A stretch of 64,000 nt of DNA from Chloranthus sessilifolius (lineage: Eukaryota; Streptophyta; Magnoliopsida; Chloranthales; Chloranthaceae), in NCBI GenBank assembly GCA_021018995.1, contig CM037584.1:45645811-45709810 (forward strand). The letters are read 5' to 3'. Of the stretch, positions 1 through 11,137 are shown piece by piece. How positions within the stretch are numbered: position 1 is the first letter of the stretch; every line of letters starts with the position of its first letter. Position numbers and translations under genes: made by a program. The notes under the pieces are model-generated. The model worked only from the letters and a program-made list of their open reading frames with translations. It did not search any database and was not told the DNA's origin.

Positions 1-185
1 GGTTGAGGTTTCTTGACTTCAACCCGACCAGACCCGTCTTGATCCGACTCCCTCCCTTATATTTAAATCCAACCCGACCTAAGTTTTTTCTAAACAAGAG
101 AGTTTGGGTTCCGATTGAGGGTTCCAATAAACGGATTGGGTCGAATTAGGTTGATGTCTACCCAGCCCAAACTTGACCAGTTTCC
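1..185. repeat. Dispersed 'ACCCGACC' repeat, copy 1 (truncated by window edge)
   Basis: The stretch is rich in AACCCGACC / GGGTCGGGTT words and has the phrase 'gagggttccaataaacggattgggtcg' type layout also seen at 43255-43565 inside a SPIKE1 intron. The shared order of words shows one dispersed non-coding family. The class is unknown; such repeats in plants are usually non-autonomous DNA transposons. The left end lies outside the window. Confidence 0.55.
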
Positions 186-1716
186 ATGTGATTCAAACTG
201 TTTAAATGCCATTACATTAGCAGAAAAATAGAGTTGCATTTTCCAAAAATGAGCCATTCTCAATCTTGCTTGGGAAATGGTAGCAGTTCTACACTAAAAG
301 GGAGGGCCCTAAAAAAACTCAGCCCTAACCTGTAGGGTATATTTCATTTCATTCTCTTTCGCTCTTTCCTTGTTGAGTGGACCCTAAATTATTACAAATG
401 GCTTTCCTTTGCTTTTCTTAACATTCAAATTGATAAATTAAGAGGAGGAATACTTGCACATTTGTACCTTTTGATACTACCGATGCTTTCTAAACAGCTG
501 TAGTGATGGATGCTTGCAAGCTTATTGAACCTGATCATCCAATAAACTCATTCAAATGTCATTTTCATAAGTGAATGTGTCGCTTGGGAGATTATGGGTG
601 TATGTTTCATTCTCTCTTTTGGTACAGAATAAATAAAATTGTATGTTTTATTCTCTTACATATTGTAGGACATAGAGTTTCTTAGCTTCTCCTTGGATGG
701 CTCTTCTCACCATGTTGAAATTTGTTCATGGGTCTAGAGGTTGTTGGAGTAGGGTTCATGGCACTTTCTGTGATGCTTCTGGGACAATGGGTAAGCACAA
801 AAATCACTCATACCTAAGAAAATTGCATCTAAGTATTGTTACTCTCAATTACTCCTCGCACCATGACTCATTAGAGAAAACTTCAACTCACCATGACTCA
901 TTAATGAAACCAGTCCCGCCCCACCACCCACATCCAACACTATCAAGTTCTTATTATTAAGACCTGTTGGTGCCTCATCTTGCATCTCCTTCGTCCAATG
1001 CACAAGATTTATGATATGATCATAAACTATTGATAAGAATTTGCGAAACAAATAGGCCTCCTATAGGATAAATAGATTACATACCTAATCATCATATTTT
1101 TAGGTGGGATGTGGATCCTCAGATTTTATCAGCTTCGGTTATATAGATTAAAACTGAAAGGGACACTTTTTACTCACATGAGAAGAATTATCAACCTACG
1201 CAGCTACTGATCCTGCAATATGTTAATAATGAAATTACATTGTACATTTTTGTGGCAAATCACTAATATACTTTGTTTTGATTTTTTGTTCTATCGCAGT
1301 TGTAATGTGGTATCTTCGTTCTTGTAATTTTCTAATTTTGATGTCAGAAATTTGGCAAACACTTGAAGCTACTGCAGCCCCTCATAGATAGTGGTTATTA
1401 TTGCCACTATCAATAACTCCTCGTGAAAGGTAATGCTTTTAAAGGATGGCTTGTGTGAACTAAGTATTCATCATCATATTGTTCAAACATGATGCGATAT
1501 ATTCATTGTTGGGGAATCAATTCACCATTTCGCTTTGTGTGATTGTGAAAAATTGTCATATATATGGAAGTTTATTCTTTTGACTCTCAATTCTATTTTT
1601 TATATGATATTTCTTTGTGCTTAGTGTTGCCCAACTCAATAATCAAATTCTGTGAAGTTGTCTTTGGTCATTGAAATTATGGTTTCAGTTTTACCATCAA
1701 ACTTTTTCTCTTTTAG
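186..1716. other. No gene recognised (1.5 kb)
   Basis: AT-rich sequence with only short chance reading frames that lack recognisable motifs. A short direct repeat of 'caccatgactcatta' occurs near 860-905. It precedes the PUR2 fragment and could include decayed intron sequence of that gene, but no second exon was recognised. Confidence 0.5.
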
Positions 1717-1918
1717 GTGGAGTATGCATTCAAAGTTGTTGATTCTATGTTGGTAAAGGGTAGTTTGGGGCTACTGGTTGCCGAGTCGTCATTGAGAAAT
1801 TTCTTGAAGGTGAGTTCTTTCTTTGCTTTAGTGGATGGTGAGAAGCTTCCTTCTTTACAGGACCATAAATGAATTGACGATGGCGATACAAGTCCAAATA
1901 CTGGTGGAATGGGGCATA
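1717..1918 (+). pseudogene. PUR2: Fragment of phosphoribosylamine-glycine ligase (PUR2/GARS)
   Basis: Conceptual translation from 1717 reads VVDSMLVKGS, then SFFALVDGEK, then DGDTSPNTGGMG. These match in order the ATP-grasp region of plant GAR synthetase, the second step of purine synthesis, normally plastid-located in plants; the family reads SFFALVDGE and DGDTGPNTGGMGAYSPAP here. The fragment is not functional: the acidic stretch between the two blocks (family EFLEGEEASFF) is shortened, a stop codon follows the QDHK motif, and similarity ends after GGMG. A TTTTAG acceptor-like site directly precedes it, so it probably descends from a genomic copy with introns rather than a processed transcript. 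No neighbouring PUR2 exons were recognised. Confidence 0.75.
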
Positions 1919-2246
1919 TCAAAGAAGTTTTCGCTGATGAAAAAAATTACAAATCTAGAATATGTTACGTATGCTTATTTTGTAATACTATAGCAAGAAA
2001 AAAGGGGAGTCGTTGCTTGTACACATAAATTTGTTGTGAATGAAATTGTGTTGTTGTGAATGAAAATTTATTTTTGTAAATGAGCTTTGAGCATGTTAAT
2101 ATGTTTATGCTAATGTGAATGAAAATTTGAGCATGTAAATACAGGTTATGGATTTTCATTTTTTTAAAAAATGCAGGTTGTGGATGTTGGTGCTTGGGGC
2201 AAAAAAAAAAGAAGCTATGCATTTAAAAATAAATAAATAAATAAAT
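1919..2246. other. AT-rich spacer with short GTGAATGAAAATTT repeats
   Basis: No gene. Degenerate copies of 'gtgaatgaaaattt' recur between about 2035 and 2140, and a short (AATA)n run lies at 2226-2250. Confidence 0.5.
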
Positions 2247-2568
2247 AAACAACGGACCATAACCATTATTTTTGGATTAAATTAACAACGGTTCATTGGC
2301 GTTGTCTTCATATACCACTGACTTAGGCCGTAGTTTATGCTGAAAAATAACAATCCTTTTTTCGTTATAAACAACGCCTAAAAACGGTTGTTATTTTGCA
2401 ACGGACATGAGCCGTTGTTTATTTGGAATATAAACAACAGTTTTCGGCCGTAGTTTATGAAAATCACTACGCTATAAATAACGTTCGTTACCACAGCTCA
2501 TAACCGTTGTTTATGAATTTTACAATGGTTTTGGGCTGTTGTTTTTTATCGATTTTCACGTAGTGTTT
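2247..2568. mobile_element. Non-autonomous CACTA-like element end
   Basis: The right edge reads, on the - strand, CACTACGTGAAAATCGATAA, a CACTA-type terminus (CACTA plus GTGAAA). Inside are many inverted and direct copies of AACAACGG / CCGTTGTT, the kind of subterminal repeat that CACTA transposases bind. No matching CACTA start was found on the left, so the left end is missing or decayed. Confidence 0.65.
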
Positions 2569-2930
2569 CTTCTTTTCTCACTAAGTATTTTTTCAAACTA
2601 ACTGCTACTTTTATAAAAGTATAAAATATATGATCCAAACGTAAAAACTCATTTTCAAATTCATTTTCAAAGATACTAATCAAACACTGGAAAATTCATT
2701 TCTAGAGAAAATCATTTCAAAGGAAATCAACGAAGAAATTGATTTCATTTCCTCTTTGGAGTTTCATTGCTATCAAACAGGGCCTAAACTTCAACATGCC
2801 ATGCACGTTTTGGAGAGATTTGAGCCAAATCACGTGGACAATTGAACTGAGTGACGTGGAGTAGAGAAATGCCTGCTCTCTGATACCATGATAAATTTGG
2901 GTATCCATCTCAAAACCAATTGATTATGAG
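2569..2930. repeat. Decayed repeat sequence with an LTR/PBS-like junction
   Basis: The stretch 2740-2790 ends in 'caaacagggcc', a terminus typical of plant MITEs. At 2877-2890 the - strand reads TCATGGTATCAGAGAGCAGG, resembling an initiator-Met tRNA primer site next to an LTR end, with 'tttgggtatccatctcaaaa' beyond it. It looks like the leftover edge of a reversed LTR element. No coding sequence is recognised. Confidence 0.4.
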
Positions 2931-3298
2931 TGGAGGGGCTTAGGATATTATAAGGAGAGAGACAATGCTATAATTTACTGTAGTGAAGACATACTTTGCA
3001 TTCCACTAATTCATCTTTAAATATTTCTACTTTTATAGAAGGAAGATCTGATAAAAATTGATCGTAACAAATTTTGAAATAATAGCTCTGACGAACATTT
3101 AAATGACCTTACACCATTAAAATATTCTTTTAATCTTACACAGTTAAAGTGTGGTTTCTTATTATTTACTTTTTTGAGAAGAAAGTGTGGCTTACTATTA
3201 TTCCACATAACAAAGTTATGTGATTAATATAAACTGTCCAAGTGGCAATCCACTATTGGGCAATGCTCAACCAAAGAATATGCTTAGGAAAATTATGA

Positions 3299-3441
3299 AC
3301 ATTGGACAATTTTTGGTAGATAATTTTGGAGATAGCTTATGTGGTGTGACGTGACTGGCTGCATTGCTTGGAACGTGTGCAGCCAATCACATCGCACCAC
3401 ATAATTTGCCTACAAAATTGTCTACCAAAAACCATCCGATT
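3299..3441. mobile_element. Short foldback MITE
   Basis: The two halves are near-perfect inverted repeats: the left arm runs TTTTTGGTAGA...ATGTGGTGTGACGTGACTGG and the right arm is its complement around 'cagccaatcacatcgcacca'. The segment is absent from the related repeat copy near 24050. Superfamily not determined. Confidence 0.65.
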
Positions 3442-3631
3442 AGTGAAGTTTAATATCAGCTATTAAAACCTAAGAAACAACAGTTGGTATTAGGGAGTGC
3501 ACAAATCGGATGGTTCAAATCTCTCAAAAAGTGATATTTTTGGGCTCATCATCCTTCAATATATGATCTATCTCTTTGACCGCATAGATTATCCACATCT
3601 TAAACCATTAATGGTGCAAGATCATTTAAAT

Positions 3632-4637
3632 CAAGGTATCAAAAATTGATTGATACTTATATGTATCAGCGATACGTATCGGTTTCTCGGCAAACCGATA
3701 CGTATCGTTGCTGATATGTATAAGGTATCACCCATCTCTGATTTTGGTTTATGCTTTATTTGTTTTTTATGATACGTTTTTCAGTTGTTTTACGCTTTTT
3801 TTTATTTTATAATATTTTTCTATGGTGTCAATCTTATGACGTGACAATGCATACGTTGGCTTTTTCTGTGTTGTCATTTGTCAATCTCGCCAGTGCATAC
3901 TTAGCAGGGAAAAGGGTTCCTCTGGTCGCACCCACCTATTTAATTACTAAAAGTATCATGTATCAGACTCCTAAAACATTGTTGATTGCATTAGATCAGA
4001 TGATGGAGGTCGAATTTCACCCATATCTTTTACAAAATAGATCTTGAGATTATAGCGCACCTATCAGACGGTCAGTGTTTTATTAAATGTGTCATAGATC
4101 CCTAAAAATTCTCTTGAATCATGTAACACATGTCACCTTCAAATGTGATTTTAAGGTCATTTTTGGGGATCTATGTTACGTGGAATAAAAAACTTACCAT
4201 CTAATAGATGCACCATGAACTCAAGATCTATGGATGATATAGGTGAAATGAGATTTCCATCATATGATTTTATAGAATCAATGTTTTTCAAGGGGTTAGA
4301 GACCGGGGCGCTTTGAGTAAATTAGTAGGCACCAACATAGGTACCCGGGTTAGGAAGTTTTGCCTGAAGTTGCGTTGATTTTCAAGTATTTCTTCTGTGT
4401 TGTGACGTCAGTTGTCTCTAGTTAAAATAGTTTTATATATTATGCAATTAAAAGTTTACAGCTATTCCTGCATAGAGTCTTTTAATTTTCAAATAAACAA
4501 GTATTAGAAGTATAGCCTCTATATGAGGTACCGTCCTACACAGTCTACCCTATGGACTGATATGTATCGGTATCGGCCAATTTATATTGGCCTCGGGCAA
4601 ACCAATACTCGAGATCATTACTGCCATTAATACCTTG
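3632..4637. mobile_element. hAT-like non-autonomous element of the 'GTATCG' family (long copy)
   Basis: The ends read CAAGGTATCAAAAA and, on the other strand, CAAGGTATTAATG. An exact 8-bp duplication, ATTTAAAT, flanks it (3624-3631 and 4638-4645), typical of hAT transposons. The related repeat near 24290 shows the unoccupied site. Both subterminal zones carry palindromic CCGATACGTATCGG words. It is longer than the ~200-bp relatives at 38429 and 60053, partly because another foldback element is nested in it. No transposase was seen. Confidence 0.75.
4005..4263. mobile_element. Foldback MITE nested in the hAT-like element
   Basis: The left arm GATGGAGGTCGAATTTCACC pairs with the right arm GGTGAAATGAGATTTCCATC, and the complementarity continues inward through 'agatcttgag' and 'catagatccc'. 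The arms cover nearly the whole 260 bp, so the element would fold into one long imperfect hairpin. No open reading frame of note. Confidence 0.65.
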
Positions 4638-4690
4638 ATTTAAATACCATTTTAGTGTTTAAATGGGGATTGAAAGAGTTGGGGTCACAA

Positions 4691-5353
4691 TTGGGCCGCT
4701 AGGCTCACCTTCCACAAACCACGCCCAGCTGAACGGCACACAAAACACCATTTAACTATAGTTGCATAAGGTCCCTTAGAAAGTGCGCAAACCGCACCTC
4801 AGGATTGACTTTCTTTAGTGGCACTATAGACTATCAGTCTAAGAAATAGCCTGATAGCCGCATAATTCAATCAAATGAAAGATTTTTTGGATTTTAAAGC
4901 ATTAAAATATGCGAAAGTCAATTGGCATAAAATAGTATTTATAAGCTAAATAATCTATACATCAATAGATTATTTAATAGGGTGTCCTAATGGTTGTATT
5001 AAAAAATCTTGAATACTTTCAGGACCCAAAATTCTACCCAATTTAAAAGGCCTAAAATTTTGTGTTATGATACCGTACATTTATTAAGGCGATAAACGAA
5101 TATACATACAATTCATAACTTAACTTAGAAAATGAGATCGAGACCTTTAAACAATAATTTATAATAAATGACTCATAAGTAAAAGAAAAAAGCGTAGTGA
5201 ACAATTAGGTAATTGACATCACGCATGTAAGATAATAAAAAAAATATAACTAAGGTTTCTCGTAAGGTAAAATCATCCTATATGAAAACACAAAATCAAC
5301 TAATAAAATATCCCTCATGGAAAAATAATCATGTGTAGAAACTAAATAAACTC
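4691..5353. other. AT-rich intergenic stretch, nothing recognised
   Basis: No coding motif, RNA gene or clear repeat seen. The left end of the reversed LTR that follows may lie within it, near 5.05 kb, but I could not define it. Confidence 0.4.
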
Positions 5354-6855
5354 TCATTGATCATAATAATCCGTTGGATCTACTCCCTCATCCAAGTGGT
5401 AGCCAACGTCCTCCTCCTCATAAGTTGCCTCGGGTACAGATACATCCACGTCCTCAATAGTAGAATAATTTATGTTCTCACCTGCAACTATTAGCTTTTG
5501 TGGGGCGAGTTTACTTAGACACGTAAACTCAGTGAGTTGCACAATCGATCCACCATAATTTATCCAGGTGATATTGTGTATAATCGTTTGAGTTGTGGTG
5601 ATTTATGAAAATAAAGTCAAACATTTTTACATGATTACAAAAATATCTACAACCTCATAACATACTATAATAAAACTAAAAGACTATATTGTAGTAGGAA
5701 ATATATATGATGCATCACTTTCTTATCTTTCTCCTTAACTTATCCTACATGACATATCTTTAGATCTTATTTTAGCTTGAAAAGCCTGCACAACGTATTT
5801 TGTATCTCACATAACTTACATAAATGACCTGTGTCAGTAAAATAGGTCCCCTTAAGTCGAAACCTCCAGTGTCCCCTTAGTTCGAGACAAATTTAAACAT
5901 ATTATTCTTTAGGCCTGTCTTGGCTGCAGACATTGTACCCTTACGGCGGCTCGTAAGGTATGACACGTGTAGAAATTAATTCGTGTTCAGCTAAACTTCA
6001 CAACGTGTCTTATCATATCATTGTTCGATTTTGGGCTTAGGTTCTCGCCTCGATTTCATTATTGATGTGGGCTTAAGTCCCCACTTTTCTTATCGTATGT
6101 AATGTTTATATAACTTATTAGATTCTTTATTTAAAACGAGTCATAGTGAGATAGACTTCATAAATCATGTCTCCCAAGGGATGAGTTTCTTAGTAACCTA
6201 GATGTACTTCATGTGACAGCCCATATTTCAATAAAAGTGTTGCGTCTGTACATAAACGCCTACATTCCAAGTTTCACGTGACCGTGAAAAGAACTCCACT
6301 ATGGCGAAGGCATATGTCATGTGTCATATCTTATTCTCTAATTTATCATGCATATGATACATCGTATTTTCTACATGAAATTATATGGTAAAGATGAAAC
6401 ATATCACAGAAAGTGAAACTATTGCATGCACCTTAAGTATTGTGTGCTCATAATAAAATCGATATGGAGCATAGAATATAGAGCATTGAGTAAAATTGAA
6501 GCATAAGAAATATTTTAAATAATAAGGAAAAAGACATGTGAATAATTTGTATCAACGATTTGAAGATTTATCATTTGTAGATAGTTTAAAGGTTAAGTAT
6601 CATGATTCAAGAGTATCTCGAGATGTGTGTTATGAGGTAACGACGAGTTAATTTGATCAGATAGATCATCTAAATCTAATGATGATGAGTCACTCATATG
6701 TGTGATTCTGATTAGAATTGCACCATACATGACCTAATTAAGGATAGACCATCAAAATCTAATTTTTACAATTTTTTGGGCAAAAAATATCTTGTTTAGA
6801 TCGATCTAATCCTACTAATGTTATCGCTGGAATGAGTGTTCTGGAACTGTCAATC

Positions 6856-6867
6856 TCGACTGGTTGA
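6856..6867. repeat. Palindrome of the TCGACTGGTCGA array (left of the split)
   Basis: TCGACTGGTTGA lies at 6856. After removal of the younger insertion and one target copy, the next unit of the array (at 21529) begins exactly 21 bp further on. The array therefore existed before the insertion, and the younger element landed on the edge of one of its palindromes. Confidence 0.7.
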
Positions 6868-6872
6868 AGTCT

Positions 6873-6877
6873 CATAT
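6873..6877. repeat. Target site duplication CATAT (left)
   Basis: CATAT precedes the first LTR (TGTAATATCC) and the identical CATAT follows the second LTR at 21525-21529. A 5-bp duplication is the signature of LTR-element integration and fixes both outer ends. Confidence 0.9.
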
Positions 6878-9469
6878 TGTAATATCCTAAAAATTTGACC
6901 GTTTGACTTTAACCTCGAGATCCGTGCCCGATTGATCGTAGGTTTGACTCAGTAATGGTCAAACATTGAGTTCATGAAGTGATGAACTGATGTGATGAAC
7001 TGATGTGAATCCATTGTGATTAGGAGTGTTGAATAGTATTAGTTTTGAGCTACATACACCTATCTCTGGTGTATGCGCTAAACACCGAAACCAAAAGAGA
7101 GGATATAAGGGTTTAATAACCCTAGAATCCTTTTGTTTTGGTTGCTGAAGAAAGAGTTAAGAGGAGAGAGAGAAAGAGGAAGAGATTAATTGTCGAGTTA
7201 TTGTGGTTGGATTGAGGAAAGATGGATAATTGATTGCCGGATTCAACGCGTTTAGAGCTATTGAAGCAAAAGCTGGAGCCCTAGCCATTCCAACCTAGAT
7301 CTTGATCAATTTGAGAATTGATTGAGGTGAGTTTTAATTAAAGTTAATGTTTGTATTGTAGACGAATTTAATTCAGTCAAATGTGCTTAAAAGGAGTAGA
7401 TTAAAGGCTTAGAAAGAAAAGAAATGAGTTTTGGAAGAATAACCCGAAAGGGGGTTGAATCTGGCCAAATCGATTAATCGAAATTGGGATTCGATTAATT
7501 GATTTTGGCCCAGAAGTTGAAAAGTCATGAGTGCCTGATTTCGATTAATCGAATTGGATTTCGATTAATCGATTTGGATGTTCGATTAGTCGATTTGGAA
7601 ATCGACTAATCGACTGGGTACTTCTAGCGGCTGGAAAACAAGACCTGGGGAAATCGACTAATCGAGTTGGGAAATCGATTAATCGATTTTGGATTTCGAT
7701 TAATTGATTTGAGATCGACTAATCGATTTCAGACTTTCGACCACTCGATTTGAGAATCGACTTCATTATATTAGAGACTTCGATTAATCGATTTGGGATC
7801 GATTAATCGAATTCAAATCTCGATTAATCGATTTTGAGAATCGATTAATCGATTTGGGTTTCTATTAATCGATTTTGGGAATCGATTAATCGAATTATAT
7901 TTCGATTAATCAATTTTGAGAATTGATTAATCGACTTTGACAGTTTTGCTTAACTTTCTAAGTTTTCTTTGAGATTCATGAAGGGTTCAGGACCTTCTTC
8001 ATTACATCTTTAGTGATGTATTGCATGTATTGTGATGTATCATAGGTGATACGTGTGAAAGCGAGCACAAGGAGCCGCGTGAGACCTTGATGCTTGGACC
8101 TTCAGAGAGTTGAGGTAGGGAACACCTTGAACATGTACTTTAACTTCAAGAGCATGTATGTAGTGATATAATTATCAGATTTGAAGTTGTTTTAATTACG
8201 AAAAACTTTATGAAAATGGGTGTGTATAATACCAAAAATATGAAAAAAGCATCAGTGTGATGCAAGTGATTAAGATCAAGTAATCTAATAAGAATGAGAC
8301 ATCCCCAGGGGATGAGAAAGTAATAAAGGCATCAGGTGTGATGCGAGTATGTATACATCCCAAGGATATATATATATATATATGATTGAATAATTACTAT
8401 TAAGGCCTAACTGATATAAGATAGCACACTTACACGGTGAACAACTATATGTAAAGCGCATGTTATTTTGTTATTTGAGGTTTGATAGGATACCCCACTG
8501 ACGTGGCGGGATACCCACGACTAACGCGATAGGATATCCGTGACCGGTACGGCGGCTAATCCGTACACCAATGCGGAGGTTTATCCGTAACAGTAAGCAC
8601 ATCCCAGGGATGTTGAGATGAGTTTTAACCCCGCCGCCTAGTGAAAAGGGGCTTGGGTCGTATTCCCAGGAATGCTATATGTATCTATTTGAAGGCAAGA
8701 TGAAGGGTATCTCATCGGGGCTCGATGCTATATTACTTGGGGATTACTTAAGTTGAAGATTTAAGTTTTGCTTTAGGCCTGTTCAGTGTCATTCATGATA
8801 AATCAAAAGTAAAGTAAGACATGCTAATTACCAGTAAACTTGAATGTAATTCATCAGCCTTTAAACTATTTTCTAGCAAATGCATAGACACATCATGCTT
8901 AAAGTATCATGGAATATATGTGAGTCTTAATTTATATGTACATTGTGTTTGTTCCCTATTGAGCTAGGATGTAGCTCACCCTTTAGACTATACGTCGCAG
9001 GTCCACTGATAGCAGCAGTTGAGGCTTCAGGAGACGTAGATCCGGGTGATTCGGATTATGTGCCTGGAGACGAGTTGGAGCCTCCACCCAAGGACTTCTT
9101 CTAGGAGACTCTGCTATGTACTTTGACAGAGAGTAGTTTGAGAGCAGATTTGTACGGCTTGGTATGTCAAGCCTTTATTTTTGATAAACATGTAATTAAA
9201 TTAGATTATTCATTTGGCGAGCCATCTGGGGTGATCTGTTTATCACCGATGGTTCGGATCGGTTCTCTGTTCATGCAGTGGCAGGAAAGTAGAACTGTCT
9301 TTTGCATATGCCAATTGGGCATATCAACAGTTTTCGCTTTATGAGATTATTTGCTTTATTTATTTGATTGTGCTTGTTATACTAATGTTTCATGCATAGT
9401 TTTGGGGCACGGTCTGGAGGATCGTGCTGATGGCACGGGTTTTGGGGTGCCGAAATCCGGGCTGCCACA
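6878..9469 (+). repeat. 5' LTR (2592 bp)
   Basis: Starts TGTAATATCC, ends GGGCTGCCACA, and matches 18930-21524 along its whole length. It holds the TCGATTAATCGA array at 7470-7934, repeated 'atcccagggatg' words around 8300-8610 and a short TA run at 8367. Compared with the 3' LTR it has a short duplication of 'gatgaactgatgtgat' near 6980 and a shorter TA run. Confidence 0.9.
7470..7934. repeat. Phased palindrome array, core ATTAAT (5' LTR)
   Basis: About twenty copies of TCGATTAATCGA and close variants (TCGACTAATCGA, TCGATTAGTCGA). Starts at 7470, 7491; 7541, 7561, 7582, 7602; 7654, 7675, 7696, 7715, 7737; 7780, 7799, 7820, 7841, 7861, 7882, 7902, 7923. Within each run, start-to-start spacing is 19-22 bp, mostly 20 or 21, so the sites lie on one face of the helix. 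The ~9-bp spacers are AT-rich and often contain TTTGG. There is no long reading frame through it, so a protein-binding or chromatin role is more likely than coding. Confidence 0.85.
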
Positions 9470-9485
9470 GTTAGTATCAAAGCGA
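9470..9485 (+). promoter_or_regulatory. Primer binding site (initiator Met tRNA type)
   Basis: Directly after the LTR end is GTTAGTATCAAAGCG, a diverged form of the TGGTATCAGAGC site complementary to the 3' end of initiator-Met tRNA, which primes minus-strand synthesis in most plant LTR elements. Confidence 0.75.
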
Positions 9486-9572
9486 TTTCTTTTAGAAACT
9501 CTGACAATCATTCCTTTGTCAGAATATAGGGACTTCTGCTAATGAAAACTTTGTTTTCACGTGTAGACAGTT

Positions 9573-10900
9573 ATGTCTTCTAGAGGAAGGGGCCGACCTA
9601 GGGGCGGTCATAGTAAAAGCTTGCGTAGTCGAGATGATTTTATCTCGGATACCAATAGAGTTCCCATAGGAGATGGAGGGGCTTCTGGCAGTGGTGGCCA
9701 AGGAAGCCAAGATCAGAGAGAGAATCAAGATCGAGATCTACAGGATCAAAATCAGAGAGAACAGGAAAGAGTTAGAGAACGAAATGAGGACAGAGAAGAG
9801 TGTTAGAAGATGATGCACACCATAGAGACCATGGCGGCTGCTATGGCCCAACAGGCAGCATCTTTGGCAGCTCATACAGCTCATGAGCAGCATCAGCCAC
9901 CGACACCTCTAGTGGCTCCGACACCGCCAACATCTTCTACTTTTACTGAGTTTAGGAGGATGAGACCTCCTAGCTTTTCTGGACAGGGAGAGCCCATAGT
10001 GGCAGAGCATTGGCTGAGTGAGATGGAGAAGGTATTCAGTGTATTGACGTGCACGGAGGACAAGAGCGTCCGTTGGGCAGCCTACATGCTAGACGGAGAG
10101 GCTGGGCCTTGGTGGAAGTCCGTTTCAAGGACTAGGGCTCAGGAGACTCCGGATTTGCCCTGGACTTGGGATGAATTCGTTGAGGAATTCAATAAACAAT
10201 ACTTCCCCGAGGTTGTGCGAAATCAGATGGAGATCCAATTTTTGCAACTCGTACAGGGGAAGATGACAGTGAGAGACTATGGAGTGGAGTTTATGCAACT
10301 CGCTCGCTTTGCGCCCGACTACGTCGTCACTGATATGATGAAAGCAAAGAGCTTTCAGCAAGGTTTGAAGCCGGACGTGAGGGGAGGAGTAGCACCATTC
10401 CAACTAAGGACCTATGGGGAGGTCATGAGCAAAGCCTTGGTGGTAGATGAAGAAAATAACAACAAGTACCGTCAGAGGGAGCAACAAGGAAGGTGGAACA
10501 CTAATCAGAGCAGAATGGGGAATTATGAACCGATGAATAAAAAGTAGAGATTCGTACCAAATAATTAGAAACCACCGTTCCAAGGAGGCTATGGGAGACC
10601 GGCACAGCAGAGCAACCAGCAGAGATTTCCATTGCTCATGTCGGGGAGACCGATACTCTACGAGAGCCCTGCTATCACTACCGGCGCTTCTGATCCACCA
10701 CACCTCGTGAGACTTGTGCCAAGTGTGGCAAGCCTCACAAGACAGCGAACTGTAGGATAGGCACTCGGGGTTGTTTTCGATGTGGCAAGGTGGGCCACTT
10801 GATCAAGGAATGCCCTGAGGTGAACAAAGGAAAGACGGCTTCAACACCTATTCCACGACTTATACAAGCGAGGAAGCCGATCGTCTAAGGGAGAGCCTAT
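9573..10900 (+). pseudogene. gag: Ty3 gag region (capsid and zinc knuckles), broken
   Basis: Encodes a charged N-terminus rich in R, G, Q and E. A capsid-like domain follows (FRRMRPPSFSGQGEP, AEHWLSEMEKVF, FVEEFNKQYFPE), the retrotransposon gag fold of plant Ty3 elements. Two zinc knuckles at 10715-10813 follow, CAKCGKPHKTANC and CFRCGKVGHLIKEC. In a live element this protein forms the particle that packages element RNA. The region is interrupted and treated as a fossil. Confidence 0.85.
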
Positions 10901-11137
10901 GCAGTCACAGCTCAAGAGGCTCAGAATACAAATGACGTGATTCAAGGTGAGCTTCTTTTTAAATAAAGAATTTTAATTCTTGAAATTTTTAAATAGAGGA
11001 GGTGCATCTATATTTAGAAGAATATAAGAAGAAACTTACATGTGATAAATTCTAGTATAATGATAGAAACTACATATATATATATATGTATGTATACATG
11101 AGTAGGTACGTTATAAATATATAAGAAGGAAAGCGAC

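Larger units (their letters stand above)
2931..4690. repeat. Dispersed repeat, copy A, carrying nested MITEs
   Basis: Blocks here match 23880-24320 in order: 'caagtggcaatccac' (3239 and 24018), 'gaa-tttaatatcagc', 'ttggtatta', 'gtgcaca-atcggatg', and 'gtgtttaaatg'. Copy B lacks two internal segments that are present here (3299-3441 and 3632-4637). It therefore serves as a natural empty-site control for two later insertions. The family itself is unclassified and non-coding. Confidence 0.65.
5354..6877 (-). mobile_element. Old reversed Tekay-like LTR, left part
   Basis: On the - strand, 5354-5600 encodes a short acidic reading frame (VDVSVPEATYEEEDVG) after a 'ctca..ttgcag' block. It resembles the equivalent part of the younger element's LTR at 8965-9105 (DVDPGDSDYVPGDELEPP). 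The LTR continues to 6877, is split there by the younger element, and resumes at 21530-22704. Another LTR-like terminus (TGTGACAGCCCATATTT) appears at 6212, so this may be more than one decayed copy. The left boundary is uncertain. It is an old fossil without recognisable pol nearby. Confidence 0.5.

Noticed and set aside
697-960. 87-codon frame near the left edge
   Set aside because: Contains a short direct repeat (caccatgactcatta) and no protein motif; judged a chance frame.
3751-4047. 98-codon frame with hydrophobic start
   Set aside because: It lies in the interior of a MITE-type element and runs into a foldback arm; no similarity recognised.
7470-7934. CRISPR-like repeat/spacer array
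   Set aside because: Plant nuclear DNA, 12-bp palindromes with 9-bp AT-rich spacers inside an LTR. It lacks the repeat length, spacer diversity and cas genes of CRISPR.
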